The notes under the pieces are model-generated. The model saw only the letters and a program-made list of their open reading frames with translations, was not told where the DNA came from and did not search any database. Positions 1-9,108 of a stretch of DNA of 24,852 bases are shown piece by piece; position 1 is the first letter of the stretch, and the number at the start of each line of letters is the position of its first letter. Location of the stretch: assembly GCA_964502775.1 (NCBI GenBank), contig CAZCYE010000016.1, positions 1-24,852 of the forward strand. Reading direction: 5' to 3'. The position numbers were made by a program, and so were the translations under genes. The stretch comes from CAZCYE01 sp964502775 (lineage in GTDB: Bacteria > Actinomycetota > Acidimicrobiia > IMCC26256 > PALSA-555).

Positions 1-284
1 AACAGGCGCCGCGCGCGGCGCGGATAGCCCAGGCGCCCCCAGGCGGCGATGACCGCCCCGGGGCCGGCCGCGGCGGTGACGTCGGGCGTCGGGAACTGCG
101 CCACGAACGGCGCCCATACAGCCTCGACGCGCGCCGCCTGGGTCTGGGTGAGCATCACCTCGGCCACGAGCACACCCCAGCGGTCGCGCGTGGCGCGCCA
201 GGGCAGGTGGTGACGCCCGCGGTCGTGGTACCAGCGCGCCAGTGGTGGGGCCGGCCCGGCCCCCGCTCGGAGGCGTCCGTTCAC
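1..284 (-). CDS. mutY: A/G-specific adenine glycosylase MutY, N-terminal part (runs off the window)
   Basis: MutY removes adenine mispaired with 8-oxoguanine in base excision repair. Reading the minus strand from a GTG at 284 gives 94 codons open to the window edge. They include LPWR (residues 27-30), a TRD-W segment, AEVMLTQTQ (41-49) and AWGRLGYPRRA (81-91), matching the start of the MutY HhH-GPD catalytic core. Glu42 in EVML aligns with the acid that helps protonate adenine. The usual EVMLQQTQ reads EVMLTQTQ, so the first Gln is Thr while the second, intercalating Gln is kept. The GTG overlaps the pknB stop by four bases (GTGA), which implies translational coupling at the end of the envelope operon. 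The C-terminal FeS cluster and NUDIX-like domain lie outside the window, so a paralogous adenine or thymine glycosylase cannot be excluded. Confidence 0.85.
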   Translation of the reverse strand, partial: MNGRLRAGAGPAPPLARWYHDRGRHHLPWRATRDRWGVLVAEVMLTQTQAARVEAVWAPFVAQFPTPDVTAAAGPGAVIAAWGRLGYPRRARRL

Positions 285-2131
285 GACGAGCAGTTGATCG
301 TGACGTTGGAGCCGTGCTGCACCTGCGTACCGCCGGTCGGGTTCTGCGAGCTGACCGTGGCGGTGGGGGTACCGCAGTTGGCCGTCACACCGAAGCCCTG
401 GGCTTGCAGCGTCGAGATGGCGTCGTCGCGCTGGTAGCCGACGACGTTCGGGACGGGCACCGTATCCGGACCGGTGGAAACGTAGAGCCGCACCGTTGAG
501 CCCTTGGGCAACGGCGTGTTGACCGCCGGGTTGGTACCGATGGCCTGGCCCGCGGGCACGGTGTTGCTCGGAGCGGGCACGAGCTCCACCACGAACCCGG
601 CGTCCCGGAGCGTCGCCGACGCGGCGGCTTGGCTCTGGCCCACCACGCTCGGCACCGGCACCAGGGGCTCCTTCACCACGGTGAGCTTGACGGTGGTGCC
701 GCGATCCACCTTGGCGCGCGCCGCGGGATCCTGGGAGAGGACCTCGCCGGGCGCCTTGTCTGCTGGTGCGTCCACGTCGATGCGCTCGGCGACCAGGCCC
801 CGATTGCGCAGGATCTCGGCCGCCTCGTCGAACTGCTTGCCCACGAGGTCGGGCACCGTCACCTCGGTGCTGCTCACGTACAGCCGCACGGTGCGTCCCT
901 TGGCCAGGAGACGCCCGGCTTCGGGGTTCTGGCGGAACACGTGGTCCACCTCCACGTCGGAGTTCTCCGCGTCGATTCGCTCCACCTTGAAGTTGGCTCC
1001 CTCGACACCCCGGATCCTTGCCGCGGCCTCCTCGTAGGTGGGGTTGCCCGTCGCCACGTCGGGGACCTCGAAGGTGGGCACCTCCGCTTTGTCCTTGCCG
1101 AACACCTGCTCGCGCAGCGACGGTACGAGCATCACCGCGAGCAGCCCGGCGAGCAGGCCGAGGCCGACGATGGTGACGATGGTCCCGCCCATGCGCCGAC
1201 CGGAGCGGTCGTCGTGCGCAAGGGTGGGTGCCGGCATGAGTGGAGCAGCCGCCACGGTCACGTCGTTGTTGCCGTTCCCGGCGAGGCTGCCGACGGGCTC
1301 GCGGCCGCGCTCGAAGCGCACGAGGTCGTCGCGCAGCTCATCGGCGGTCTGATACCGGCGGTCCGCGTTCTTGGCCATGGCCCCGGCGATGATCCGCTCG
1401 AACTCCGGCGGCACGTCGGCCACCTTGATGGAGGGACGGACGGGGGCCTCGTGCACGTGCTTCATGGCCACGGCCACGGGGGTGTCGGCCGCGAAGGGCG
1501 CCGCGCCGGTCACCATCTCGTACAACACCACGCCGAGCGAGTACACGTCGGAGCGGCCGTCGACCGTGAAGCCCTGGGCCTGCTCGGGCGAGAAGTAGGT
1601 GGCGGTGCCCATCACCGCCCCCGTCTGGGTGAGGCCTTGGGCAGGGTCAGCCGGGTTGGCGGCGATGCCGAAGTCGGCCACCTTCACCTGGCCGTTGGTC
1701 GTGATCAGCACGTTGCCGGGCTTGATGTCGCGGTGCACCACGCCATGACGGTGAGCGAACGCCAACGCGTCGGCGATCTCCGCGCTGATGGCCGCAGCCT
1801 GGGTGGCGCCGAGCGGACCCTGGGCGCGGATGATGTCGCGCAACGACTGGCCGTCGACGTACTCCATGACGATGAAGTACGTGCCGTGCTCCTGGCCCCA
1901 GTCGTAGATCCCTACGATGCTGGCGTGGTTGAGCGCTGCCGCGCTCTGCGCCTCGCGGCGGAAGCGCTCCACGAAGCTGGGGTCGCGGGCGAACTCGGCG
2001 AAGAGCACCTTCACCGCTACGCGCCGGTCCAGCACCTCATCACGCGCGAGGTACACGTCGGCCATGCCGCCCCGAGCGATGTGACGCTCGATCACATAAC
2101 GGTTCGCGAACACGTCGCCGGCTTGTGTCAT
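281..2131 (-). CDS. pknB: PASTA-domain serine/threonine protein kinase PknB
   Basis: A membrane receptor kinase that senses peptidoglycan or lipid II and phosphorylates cell-wall and division proteins. Numbered from the ATG at 2131 (616 aa), the kinase domain spans about residues 11-275, with the glycine loop ARGGMADVY, catalytic Lys41 in VAVKVL, HRDIKPGN at 133-140 and DFG at 153-155. A juxtamembrane linker follows, then one membrane helix at about 316-337. Four extracellular PASTA repeats follow at roughly 354-419, 425-485, 491-552 and 558-615. The last repeat carries Cys586 and Cys614, a possible disulfide. A GTG at 2140 is an alternative start. I prefer the ATG because a TACCCT hexamer abuts the GTG and would place transcription start between the two. 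A 70-base gap separates it from pbpA, and its stop overlaps mutY. It is the only kinase in this operon; mycobacteria have pknA and pknB here. Confidence 0.95.
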   Translation of the reverse strand: MTQAGDVFANRYVIERHIARGGMADVYLARDEVLDRRVAVKVLFAEFARDPSFVERFRREAQSAAALNHASIVGIYDWGQEHGTYFIVMEYVDGQSLRDIIRAQGPLGATQAAAISAEIADALAFAHRHGVVHRDIKPGNVLITTNGQVKVADFGIAANPADPAQGLTQTGAVMGTATYFSPEQAQGFTVDGRSDVYSLGVVLYEMVTGAAPFAADTPVAVAMKHVHEAPVRPSIKVADVPPEFERIIAGAMAKNADRRYQTADELRDDLVRFERGREPVGSLAGNGNNDVTVAAAPLMPAPTLAHDDRSGRRMGGTIVTIVGLGLLAGLLAVMLVPSLREQVFGKDKAEVPTFEVPDVATGNPTYEEAAARIRGVEGANFKVERIDAENSDVEVDHVFRQNPEAGRLLAKGRTVRLYVSSTEVTVPDLVGKQFDEAAEILRNRGLVAERIDVDAPADKAPGEVLSQDPAARAKVDRGTTVKLTVVKEPLVPVPSVVGQSQAAASATLRDAGFVVELVPAPSNTVPAGQAIGTNPAVNTPLPKGSTVRLYVSTGPDTVPVPNVVGYQRDDAISTLQAQGFGVTANCGTPTATVSSQNPTGGTQVQHGSNVTINCSS

Positions 2132-2140
2132 CGGCGGCAC

Positions 2141-2146
2141 AGGGTA
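2141..2146 (-). promoter_or_regulatory. Possible internal -10 element for pknB
   Basis: On the minus strand TACCCT (TANNNT) lies nine bases upstream of the ATG at 2131, inside the only sizeable gap of the operon. No convincing -35 or Shine-Dalgarno is visible. It would allow pknB-mutY to be transcribed apart from fhaA-pbpA. The evidence is one hexamer only. Confidence 0.3.
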
Positions 2147-2201
2147 GTGGCGGCGACCCCGAGATCAGCACCGCACGCGCGCCCACGCCCGCGGGCGCCG
2201 C

Positions 2202-3646
2202 TCACAGGTTGTTCTCCAGGGCAAAGGCGAGCATCCGGGCCGCGATCGGTGCCGACACGCGCCCGCCGCTGGCCTCGCTGCCCAGCACGCCGCCCCCCTC
2301 CACGAGCACCGACACCGCGTAGCGGGGCTCCTCGGCCGGCGCGAAGGCGATGAACCACGCATGCGCCCCGCTCACCACCTCGGCGGTGCCGGTCTTGCCG
2401 GCCACGGTGACGCCGGGGATGCGGGCGCGCGTGCCCGTGCCGCGCTCCACCACCTGCACCATCATCGCGGTCATCGCCGCGGCCACCTGGGGAGTGGTGG
2501 CGCGTCGCCACTCGCCCGGCTGCACTCTGCGCACGAGATCGCCGTCGCGAGTGCGGATCGCGGCCGCGACGTGGGGCTCCATGATCACGCCTCCGTTGCC
2601 GATCGCGGCCGCCACCAGCGCCATCTGGAGCGGTGTGGTGGCCACGTCACCCTGGCCGAAGCTGGCGAACGCGAACAGCGGCTGATTCTGGTCGAACGAT
2701 CCGGGCCGGGGCCCCACGCTGGGCACCGCGCCCGGGATCAGGTCGATGGGTGGCGCGTCGCCGATCCCGAAGCGCCGCATCCCGGTCACAAACCGGTCCC
2801 CGAGCTCCAGGCCGAGCTGGCCGAAGGTGGTGTTGCACGACACCACGAGGCCTTCCGTGAGCGTGCCGCCACACGAGCTGCCGCCGGCGTTGCGCAGCAC
2901 GTTGTCGGTGAGGGGCAGGTCGAGCTGGGTGCGCACGGGGAAGGTGCGGTCGGGCGTGGCGACGCCGTCCTCGATGGCCACCGTGGCGGTCACCACCTTG
3001 AAGGTGGACCCGGGCGCGAAGCGCTCGCGGTAGGCGCGGGGGAGATCGGGCTTGGCCGGGTCGGCTTGGAGTGCTTCGTAGTACTGCTGCACGGCCTGGG
3101 AGTCGTGGCCGGCGAGGGGCTGAGGGTCGAAGGACGGCGTCGAGTACATCGCCAGCACGGCTCCGGTCTGGAGGTCGAGCATCACCACCGACCCCTTCTG
3201 GCCGGCGAGCGCGGTCTGGGCCTCACGCTGCGCGGCGGCCGACATCGACAGCACCACCGTGCCGGTGGTTCCCGAGAAGAAGTCACCCAGGTCGGGGATG
3301 CCGAGTCCACGGCCAACGAGCGCGTCGTTGTAGGAGCGCTCCACACCGGTGTTGCCATACACGAACGACTGGTAGCCCACTACCTGGGAGAAGAGCTGAC
3401 CGGTGGGGTACTCGCGCTGGTAGCGGAACTCGGTGCCGTCTCGGCTGCGTACGGACCGTGCGAGCACCTCGCCGTCGGCGCTCACGATCTCGCCCCGGGG
3501 CTTGTTGGCATCGCGCAGCGCGGCGCGCACGTTGCGGGGGTCGTTGGCGAGGTTGTCGGCGTCGACGATCTGGAGGTATGTGAGCTGGCCCACCAGCACC
3601 AGGATGAGCACCGCGAGCGCGATGCCCACCCGTCGGATGCCCCGGT

Positions 3647-3650
<4 letters not shown>
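2202..3650 (-). CDS. pbpA: Penicillin-binding protein 2 / PbpA, class B transpeptidase
   Basis: A membrane-anchored D,D-transpeptidase that cross-links peptidoglycan together with the SEDS polymerase encoded just upstream. The 482-residue protein has one N-terminal membrane anchor at about residues 7-27, then a dimerisation or pedestal region. The transpeptidase domain carries all three active-site motifs: Ser215-Thr-Phe-Lys218, Ser271-Cys-Asn273 and Lys419-Thr-Gly421. Length and order match the actinobacterial PbpA family (M. tuberculosis Rv0016c). The start is a GTG whose GTGA overlaps the rodA stop by four bases, with a G-rich stretch just before it. The tight coupling to rodA fits a RodA-PBP elongation pair regulated by the neighbouring kinase and phosphatase. 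Confidence 0.95.
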
Positions 3651-4971
<1,321 letters not shown>

Positions 4972-4975
<4 letters not shown>

Positions 4976-6225
4976 GCCGGGGAGCCGCCCGCTCCGGCCC
5001 CGGTCCCATTCGTGGTCGTCGTCGTGGTCGTGCTGGTCCCGCTCGAGGAGCCGGTGTCGCCCGAGCGTTGCTCGATCAAGGCCGCGAGCTCGTCCTTGCG
5101 ATCATTGGCGGCTTCGATCGAGGAGAACGTCTCACCCTCACGCACCGAGGCCCGGACCCGGGGGGGAAGCTCGTTCACCGGCAGGCCCACGAAGTCGGCC
5201 TCGAGCGCGGGGTCGAAGAAGAGGAAGCCGCCAGGGCGGCCGTCGAAGATCGCTACCCGGCCCTCGTACTCCCCCACGAAGTAGCCCCGGCGCGCGTACC
5301 AGAATGAGCCGCCGACCAGCAGTGCCAGCACGGCCACGAGCGGCACCAACCGGCGCGCGGTGCGCGCCAGCCGTCCGCGGGTGCGTGGGGGAGTAGGGCT
5401 CGAGGCGGCCGCTCGGGCCTCAGGCGGGCCGACGGGGGCGACGGGGGCGACGGGGGCGACGGCCACGGTGGGGTCGTCGTCGACCACGGGATCGACTGCG
5501 GAGGTGGTCTCGTCGTCGTCGATCACGTCGATCACGATCACGGTCACGTTGTCGAGCCCGCCGGCGTCGTTGGCCGCGGTCACGAGGGCGCGTGCAGCCT
5601 CGGTCGGGTCCGCCTCGCTCGCGAGCAGCACGGCGATCCCATCGTCGTCGACCATGCTGGTGAGTCCGTCCGAGCAGAGCAGCACGCGGTCGCCGCGTCG
5701 CAACCCCACCGGGTACGCGTCCACCTCCACCTCGGCGTCCATACCCAGTGCACGGGTGATCATGGACCGACGGGGATCGCTTCTGGCTTCTTCCTCGGTG
5801 AGCTCCCCCGCGTCCACGAGCTCCTGCACCAGGCTGTGGTCGGTGGTGATGCGAGCGAGCACGCCGTCACGCATCAGGTAGGCGCGCGAGTCCCCCACGT
5901 GTGCGATCTCCAGCGTGGCGTCGTCTCCGAACGTCGCGGCGGTGAGCGTGGTGCCCATCCCGCGGAGCTGGTCGTCAGCGGCGGCCTGGTCGTGCACGGC
6001 CTGGTTCGCACGCCGCACCGCGTCGGGTACGGACGCGCCCTCGGCGATGGCGGCTCGGAGCGCCTCCAGCGCGGTGGCGCTCGCCACCTCTCCGCCTTGG
6101 TGGCCACCCATTCCGTCGGCCACGGCCAGCAGCCCCGCGGTCGTGTCCACGAAAAAGGCGTCCTCGTTATGGTCGCGCGCGCGCCCCACGTCCGTGACGG
6201 AGCCCACCCCGAGCCGCAGCGTCAT
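4972..6225 (-). CDS. pstP: PP2C-family Ser/Thr protein phosphatase PstP
   Basis: A metal-dependent phosphatase that reverses PknB phosphorylation. The N-terminal PP2C domain covers about residues 1-240. Metal-site motifs are DHNEDA (18-23), ADGMGGHQGGE, AHVGDSRAYL, LLCSDGLTSMV and GGLDNVTV. A Pro/Ala/Val linker built on a DNA tandem repeat follows, then an Arg-rich stretch and one membrane helix (LVPLVAVLALLVGGSFWY). An extracellular domain of about 75 residues resembles the PstP tail of mycobacteria. The last roughly 25 residues are Ser/Thr/Gly-rich with a run of seven Thr, unusual for this family and possibly a disordered or glycosylated tail. The ATG at 6225 overlaps the fhaB stop by four bases, and the stop overlaps rodA the same way. 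This spacing suggests stoichiometric co-expression with the kinase targets. Confidence 0.95.
5431..5457. repeat. Three 9-bp tandem repeats inside pstP
   Basis: GACGGGGGC is repeated three times without interruption, and a fourth copy begins but diverges. On the coding strand the unit encodes a Val-Ala-Pro triplet in the cytoplasmic linker between the PP2C domain and the membrane helix. Copy-number slippage would change linker length in steps of three residues without a frameshift. Confidence 0.85.
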
Positions 6226-6659
6226 CGCACCAGCTCCGCGGTGGTCTGGCCGAACTGCACCCGGTCACCCCGCCGCAGGCGGGTGACGGCGACCACGGCT
6301 TCGCCATTGACCAAGGTGCCGTTGCGAGACTCCAGATCCTCGACGAAGACGTCACCGCCCCGGCGGAACACGCGGGCGTGCACCGTGGAGACGTAGTGAT
6401 CGTCGGGCAGGACGATGCCGCAGCCCGCGCCGCGCCCGACGGTGATCTCATCGGCGAGTGGGAACACCTCCCCCGCGTGCTCGGGCGGGTCGATGATTCG
6501 CAACCGGGCACCCCGCTCTCGCCCCGTACGCCGCGCGGGAGCTTCGGCGTCCGTCGTTCCCCGCATCTCGCGCATGACGACGGTGACCACTCGCCACAAG
6601 AACAGGTACAGCAGCGCGAGGAACCCGTACTTGAGGACGGTCAGAACCGATTCGGGCAC
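6222..6659 (-). CDS. fhaB: FHA-domain protein FhaB (FipA-like)
   Basis: A small membrane-anchored phosphothreonine reader that links kinase signalling to septal and lateral wall synthesis (M. tuberculosis Rv0019c is the family reference). The 145-residue protein has an N-terminal hydrophobic helix (YGFLALLYLFLWRVVTVV), a basic and acidic linker, and a C-terminal FHA domain. Core FHA motifs are VGRGAGCGIVLPDD, the ST-H segment (VSTVHARV) and SRNGTLVNG. The GTG at 6659 is the only start that keeps the membrane helix. The stop overlaps pstP by four bases, while 31 bases separate it from the upstream fhaA stop. Confidence 0.92.
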   Translation of the reverse strand: MPESVLTVLKYGFLALLYLFLWRVVTVVMREMRGTTDAEAPARRTGRERGARLRIIDPPEHAGEVFPLADEITVGRGAGCGIVLPDDHYVSTVHARVFRRGGDVFVEDLESRNGTLVNGEAVVAVTRLRRGDRVQFGQTTAELVR

Positions 6660-6690
6660 GGCACTCCGAGCACCCGCACGCGGGGTCTAG

Positions 6691-7341
6691 TCAGGACTCT
6701 TCGAAGCGAAGGACGGTGGTTCCCACCCGAATCTCGTCCCCATCGGTGAGTGGTTGCTCGCGGATCGGGACCCCGTTCACCACCGTCCCGTTCATGGAGT
6801 TCAGGTCGGTGATGACGAACCCGTGTCCGGCGGGCCGGATCTCGGCATGGCGTCGGGACGACCGCGGGTCGGTGACCACGATGTTGGCGTCGGGTGAACG
6901 ACCGAGGGTCACCGGCTCCTCGCCCAGCTGCACGCGGCGACCGTCGGAGAGCACCACCGAGCCGACGCGGATCCCCTCGTGGATCTCGGCGGCCACGTCG
7001 CACTCGCCTGGGCGTAGCTCATCGTCGTCCACGAGCGTGACGGTGACCGGTCCGACGAACTGGTAGCCCTCCGCTCGGGCATGGTCACGCGCCATCTCGG
7101 CGAGCTCGCGGGCGAGCGCGTCGGCGAACTCCTGGAAGTGGCCGAAGTCCGAGGGTGAGAGGTACACGCCGATGTTGTTGGGGGCGATCGGCACTCCGTT
7201 GACGCCCATCGTGCGCTCGTCATCGAGGGTCCGGGCCACCTTGCGGCCCACCTCCACGGGCTGGAGGTCGCTGCGAAAGGCCTTGCCGAAGCTGCCTTCT
7301 ACGAGGCGCTCGAGCCGGCGCTCGAAATCCTGGAGTCCCAC
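6691..7341 (-). CDS. fhaA: FHA-domain protein FhaA (DUF3662 plus FHA)
   Basis: A soluble adaptor that binds phosphothreonine on kinase-pathway partners such as MviN in mycobacteria. From the GTG at 7341 the protein is 216 residues. Residues 1-115 form the DUF3662 domain (start GLQDFERRLERLVEG, then FRSDLQPVEVGRK). Residues about 140-216 form the FHA domain with LGRSPDANIVV, the SSRRHAEI segment and NSMNGTVVNG. Mycobacterial FhaA is about 527 residues because of a long repetitive linker between the domains; here that linker is about 20 residues. The frame extends to a GTG at 7413, but homologues begin at the GLQ-FE-RLE motif. TACACT sits seven bases before the 7341 GTG, favouring a leaderless start. 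It is the first gene of the envelope operon. Confidence 0.92.
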   Translation of the reverse strand: MGLQDFERRLERLVEGSFGKAFRSDLQPVEVGRKVARTLDDERTMGVNGVPIAPNNIGVYLSPSDFGHFQEFADALARELAEMARDHARAEGYQFVGPVTVTLVDDDELRPGECDVAAEIHEGIRVGSVVLSDGRRVQLGEEPVTLGRSPDANIVVTDPRSSRRHAEIRPAGHGFVITDLNSMNGTVVNGVPIREQPLTDGDEIRVGTTVLRFEES

Positions 7342-7348
7342 GCCGGGA

Positions 7349-7354
7349 AGTGTA
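7349..7354 (-). promoter_or_regulatory. Putative -10 element of the fhaA operon (leaderless start)
   Basis: The minus strand reads TACACT, then seven bases, then the GTG of fhaA. No Shine-Dalgarno precedes that GTG. The distance places transcription start at or next to the start codon. A -35 element is not evident, which is common in actinobacteria. Confidence 0.5.
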
Positions 7355-7490
7355 CGTGCCAGGGCGTCGATTCGGCTGCGGGGGATTGCCGTTCCGTGAA
7401 GGGCCGTGGCCACCCCCGGAAGGTGAAGGCGGCCCCTCGCGCGCCGGGCACGCAGCGCTGTTAGCCGGCGGCGCGCGCACGGCCCACTGG

Positions 7491-7496
7491 TACGCT
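7491..7496 (+). promoter_or_regulatory. Putative -10 element of the tRNA-Leu gene
   Basis: TACGCT (TANNNT) ends 16 bases before the mature tRNA 5' end, which would give a short 5' leader to be removed by RNase P. No good -35 at 16-18 bp is visible; TTAGCC at 7461 is too far. It lies in the 171-bp gap shared with the divergent fhaA promoter. Confidence 0.35.
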
Positions 7497-7512
7497 GACC
7501 CGCTCGGCGCTC

Positions 7513-7596
<84 letters not shown>

Positions 7597-7621
7597 CACC
7601 CACACCCTTGCCCCGCCCCGC

Positions 7622-7640
7622 CCGCGTCTCCTCCACGCGG
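7622..7640 (+). terminator. GC-rich hairpin behind tRNA-Leu
   Basis: CCGCGT (7622-7627) and ACGCGG (7635-7640) form a perfect 6-bp stem with a 7-base loop, 26 bases after the tRNA. No T tract follows, so this is at best a U-less actinobacterial terminator. The symmetry is read directly and the function is inferred. Confidence 0.4.
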
Positions 7641-7641
7641 C

Positions 7642-7665
7642 GTCGCCGAAGATGAGTTGGGCGAC
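7642..7665 (-). terminator. Hairpin behind the DoxX gene
   Basis: GTCGCC (7642-7647) and GGCGAC (7660-7665) form a 6-bp stem with a 12-base loop, 11 bases after the DoxX stop in the convergent gap with tRNA-Leu. It lacks a T tract and the loop is long, so it is weak evidence. Confidence 0.3.
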
Positions 7666-7675
7666 ACGAGTCTCG

Positions 7676-8122
7676 TCACGGCGCGGTGGTTGGGCGCGCC
7701 CTCGATGCGCGGTCATCGAGCGACCAGCGTCCGGGGCCCGCCCACACGAGGTAGCCCATGATCGCCAACATGAGGGGGGCCACTCCCAGGTGGAACACCC
7801 CGCCCTCCACCCGGCCCGCGGTGGCGATCGCGCCCACCATGTCACCAGCCAGCCCGAGCGCGGCGAGGCGGGTGAGCAGACCGCTGATCAGCAGGATGCC
7901 GCCCACGAGCTCGAGCACGCCCACCACGTAGACCGCGCCCTCGGGCCAGGGCACGCCCCACGCGTCGAAGTCGGCGACCTCCTTGGCGTGGTCGAGGAAC
8001 TTGCCCGACGAGAACACCACGAACGCGAGGCCGCTGACGATCCGCACCACGCCAGTGGTGACCGCGGCCGTCCCGCTCACCCGGCTTCGCGTCAACCACT
8101 CGACGAGTGCCCCTCCCCCCAT
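7676..8122 (-). CDS. DoxX family membrane protein
   Basis: A small inner-membrane protein of the DoxX/SURF4-like family. Some members associate with superoxide dismutase and thiol systems, but the biochemical role is not settled. From the ATG at 8122 it has 148 residues and four predicted helices: about 22-42 (VVRIVSGLAFVVFSSGKF), 60-80 (VYVVGVLELVGGILL), 80-105 and 112-130 (LGVAPLMLAIMGYLVWAGPG). The G-FLDH and VLELVGG segments are typical of the family. The frame is open further upstream to 8398, but that part runs opposite conserved MsrB codons in another frame and is not a membrane sequence, so I reject it. It follows msrB by 23 bases on the same strand and is probably co-transcribed. A redox link with MsrB is plausible inference. 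Confidence 0.85.
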   Translation of the reverse strand: MGGGALVEWLTRSRVSGTAAVTTGVVRIVSGLAFVVFSSGKFLDHAKEVADFDAWGVPWPEGAVYVVGVLELVGGILLISGLLTRLAALGLAGDMVGAIATAGRVEGGVFHLGVAPLMLAIMGYLVWAGPGRWSLDDRASRARPTTAP

Positions 8123-8145
8123 CGACGGTGCCCGACGGCTCGCGC

Positions 8146-8559
8146 TCAGCCGTCGCGGGGCGCGAGCTCGAGCGAGAGCGAGTTGATGCAGTAGCGCTGG
8201 CCGCCGGGGGTGGGCCCGTCGTCGAACACGTGCCCGAGATGCCCGCCGCAGCGGCGGCACACCACTTCGGTACGGCGCATCCCGTGTGCCGAGTCCGACC
8301 GCAGCTCCACGGCCTCGGCGATCACCGGCTCGGTGAAGCTCGGCCATCCGGTGCCCGAATCGAACTTGGTGGTGGCGTCGAACAGCGCCGCGCCGCACGC
8401 GGCGCAGTGGTACATGCCGTCGTCATGGCAGTCCCAGTACGCACCGGTGAACGCGGGCTCGGTGCCGGCGTGGCGCAGCACCTGGTACTGGGCCGGCGTC
8501 AGCTCCTCACGCCACTCGTCGTCGGGCTTGTCGACCTCGCGGGGGGCTTCGCTGGTCAT
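8146..8559 (-). CDS. msrB: Peptide-methionine (R)-S-oxide reductase MsrB (internal start)
   Basis: MsrB reduces the R epimer of methionine sulfoxide in oxidised proteins, using thioredoxin. Started at the ATG at 8559 it is 137 residues, the normal length of a free MsrB. Zinc-binding pairs are Cys52/Cys55 and Cys101/Cys104. The substrate motif is GWPSF (71-75), and the catalytic Cys124 lies in RYCINS. A Shine-Dalgarno AAGGA lies five bases before this ATG, good support for independent initiation even though the upstream RidA frame reads through into it. A resolving Cys other than the four zinc ligands is not obvious. DoxX follows 23 bases downstream. Confidence 0.85.
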   Translation of the reverse strand: MTSEAPREVDKPDDEWREELTPAQYQVLRHAGTEPAFTGAYWDCHDDGMYHCAACGAALFDATTKFDSGTGWPSFTEPVIAEAVELRSDSAHGMRRTEVVCRRCGGHLGHVFDDGPTPGGQRYCINSLSLELAPRDG

Positions 8560-9075
8560 CGTTCCTTCATGTTCTCTCGACTCCGCTCCGTCTTTCCGGC
8601 CGCGCCTCGCTGCTTGCCGGGTTACCCGGCTCGCGGGCGCTCGCCGCTCGGGCTCCCGGCCGTCCGGCCCCGCGCTCCGCTTCGTCTCACTACCTCGATA
8701 CACGAGGGCCTCCACCTCCACTTGGGCGCCGAGCGGCAGCCACGACACCCCGATCGTCGTGCGCGCCGGTGGGGGCGTCCCCACGGTGGTCGCGTAGAGG
8801 GCGTTCAGTGCCGTCATGGGTGCCGGGGCCGGCGTGGCGACGTACAGCGTGACGCGGGCGACGTCGCGCCAGGTGGCACCGCACTCGCCGATCAGCGCGG
8901 CCACGTTGGCGAGCGCGCGCTCGAGCTCGGCCTCGGGACCGCCGGTGACGAGCGCGCCGGTGGCGGGGTCGACGCCCACCTGGCCCGCGAGCACGAGCCA
9001 GTCACCGGCGCTCACCACCGGAGAGTACGGGCCGAGAGCGGGGACGCTGCTCGTGGCGACGGGCTCGACGCTCAA
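8146..9075 (-). CDS. RidA-family deaminase joined in frame to MsrB (309 aa reading frame)
   Basis: One uninterrupted frame holds two protein families. Residues 1-127 are a RidA/YjgF/UK114 domain, whose members hydrolyse reactive enamine/imine intermediates. Arg105 in PARTTIGVSWLP and Glu120 in AQVEVEAL match the catalytic Arg and Glu of that family. A typical RidA would stop here. Instead the frame runs through about 45 polar, Arg-rich residues (128-172) with no recognisable fold, then into a complete methionine-R-sulfoxide reductase domain. The ATG at 9075 has AAGGAG four bases upstream. An internal ATG at 8559 with its own AAGGA can start MsrB alone, so the cell may make the fusion, free MsrB, or both. 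The gene lies 34 bases after zwf in the gnd-zwf run. Whether the fusion is real protein or an eroded RidA stop codon cannot be decided from sequence. Confidence 0.75.
   Translation of the reverse strand: MSVEPVATSSVPALGPYSPVVSAGDWLVLAGQVGVDPATGALVTGGPEAELERALANVAALIGECGATWRDVARVTLYVATPAPAPMTALNALYATTVGTPPPARTTIGVSWLPLGAQVEVEALVYRGSETKRSAGPDGREPERRAPASRVTRQAARRGRKDGAESREHEGTMTSEAPREVDKPDDEWREELTPAQYQVLRHAGTEPAFTGAYWDCHDDGMYHCAACGAALFDATTKFDSGTGWPSFTEPVIAEAVELRSDSAHGMRRTEVVCRRCGGHLGHVFDDGPTPGGQRYCINSLSLELAPRDG
8568..8692. repeat. Repeat-like linker DNA between RidA and MsrB domains
   Basis: This stretch looks like intergenic repeat DNA captured by the reading frame. It holds a perfect 7-bp inverted repeat around one base, GCCGGGT-T-ACCCGGC (8616-8630). 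It also holds an imperfect direct repeat on the minus strand (GACGAAGCGGAG near one end, GACGGAGCGGAG near the other). The encoded residues are Arg, Glu, Ser, Gly and Ala without hydrophobic pattern. No second copy was seen elsewhere in the window. Confidence 0.45.
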
Positions 9076-9108
9076 TGAGGCTCCTTGGGTGGGACGCGCG
9101 ACACGGCG

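Noticed and set aside
5431..5457. CRISPR-like repetition
   Set aside because: The units are 9 bp, contiguous and in frame within pstP, with no spacers.
8123..8398. Upstream extension of the DoxX frame
   Set aside because: The added 92 residues overlap the MsrB zinc and catalytic region in a different frame and are Arg-rich; the membrane protein begins at the ATG at 8122.
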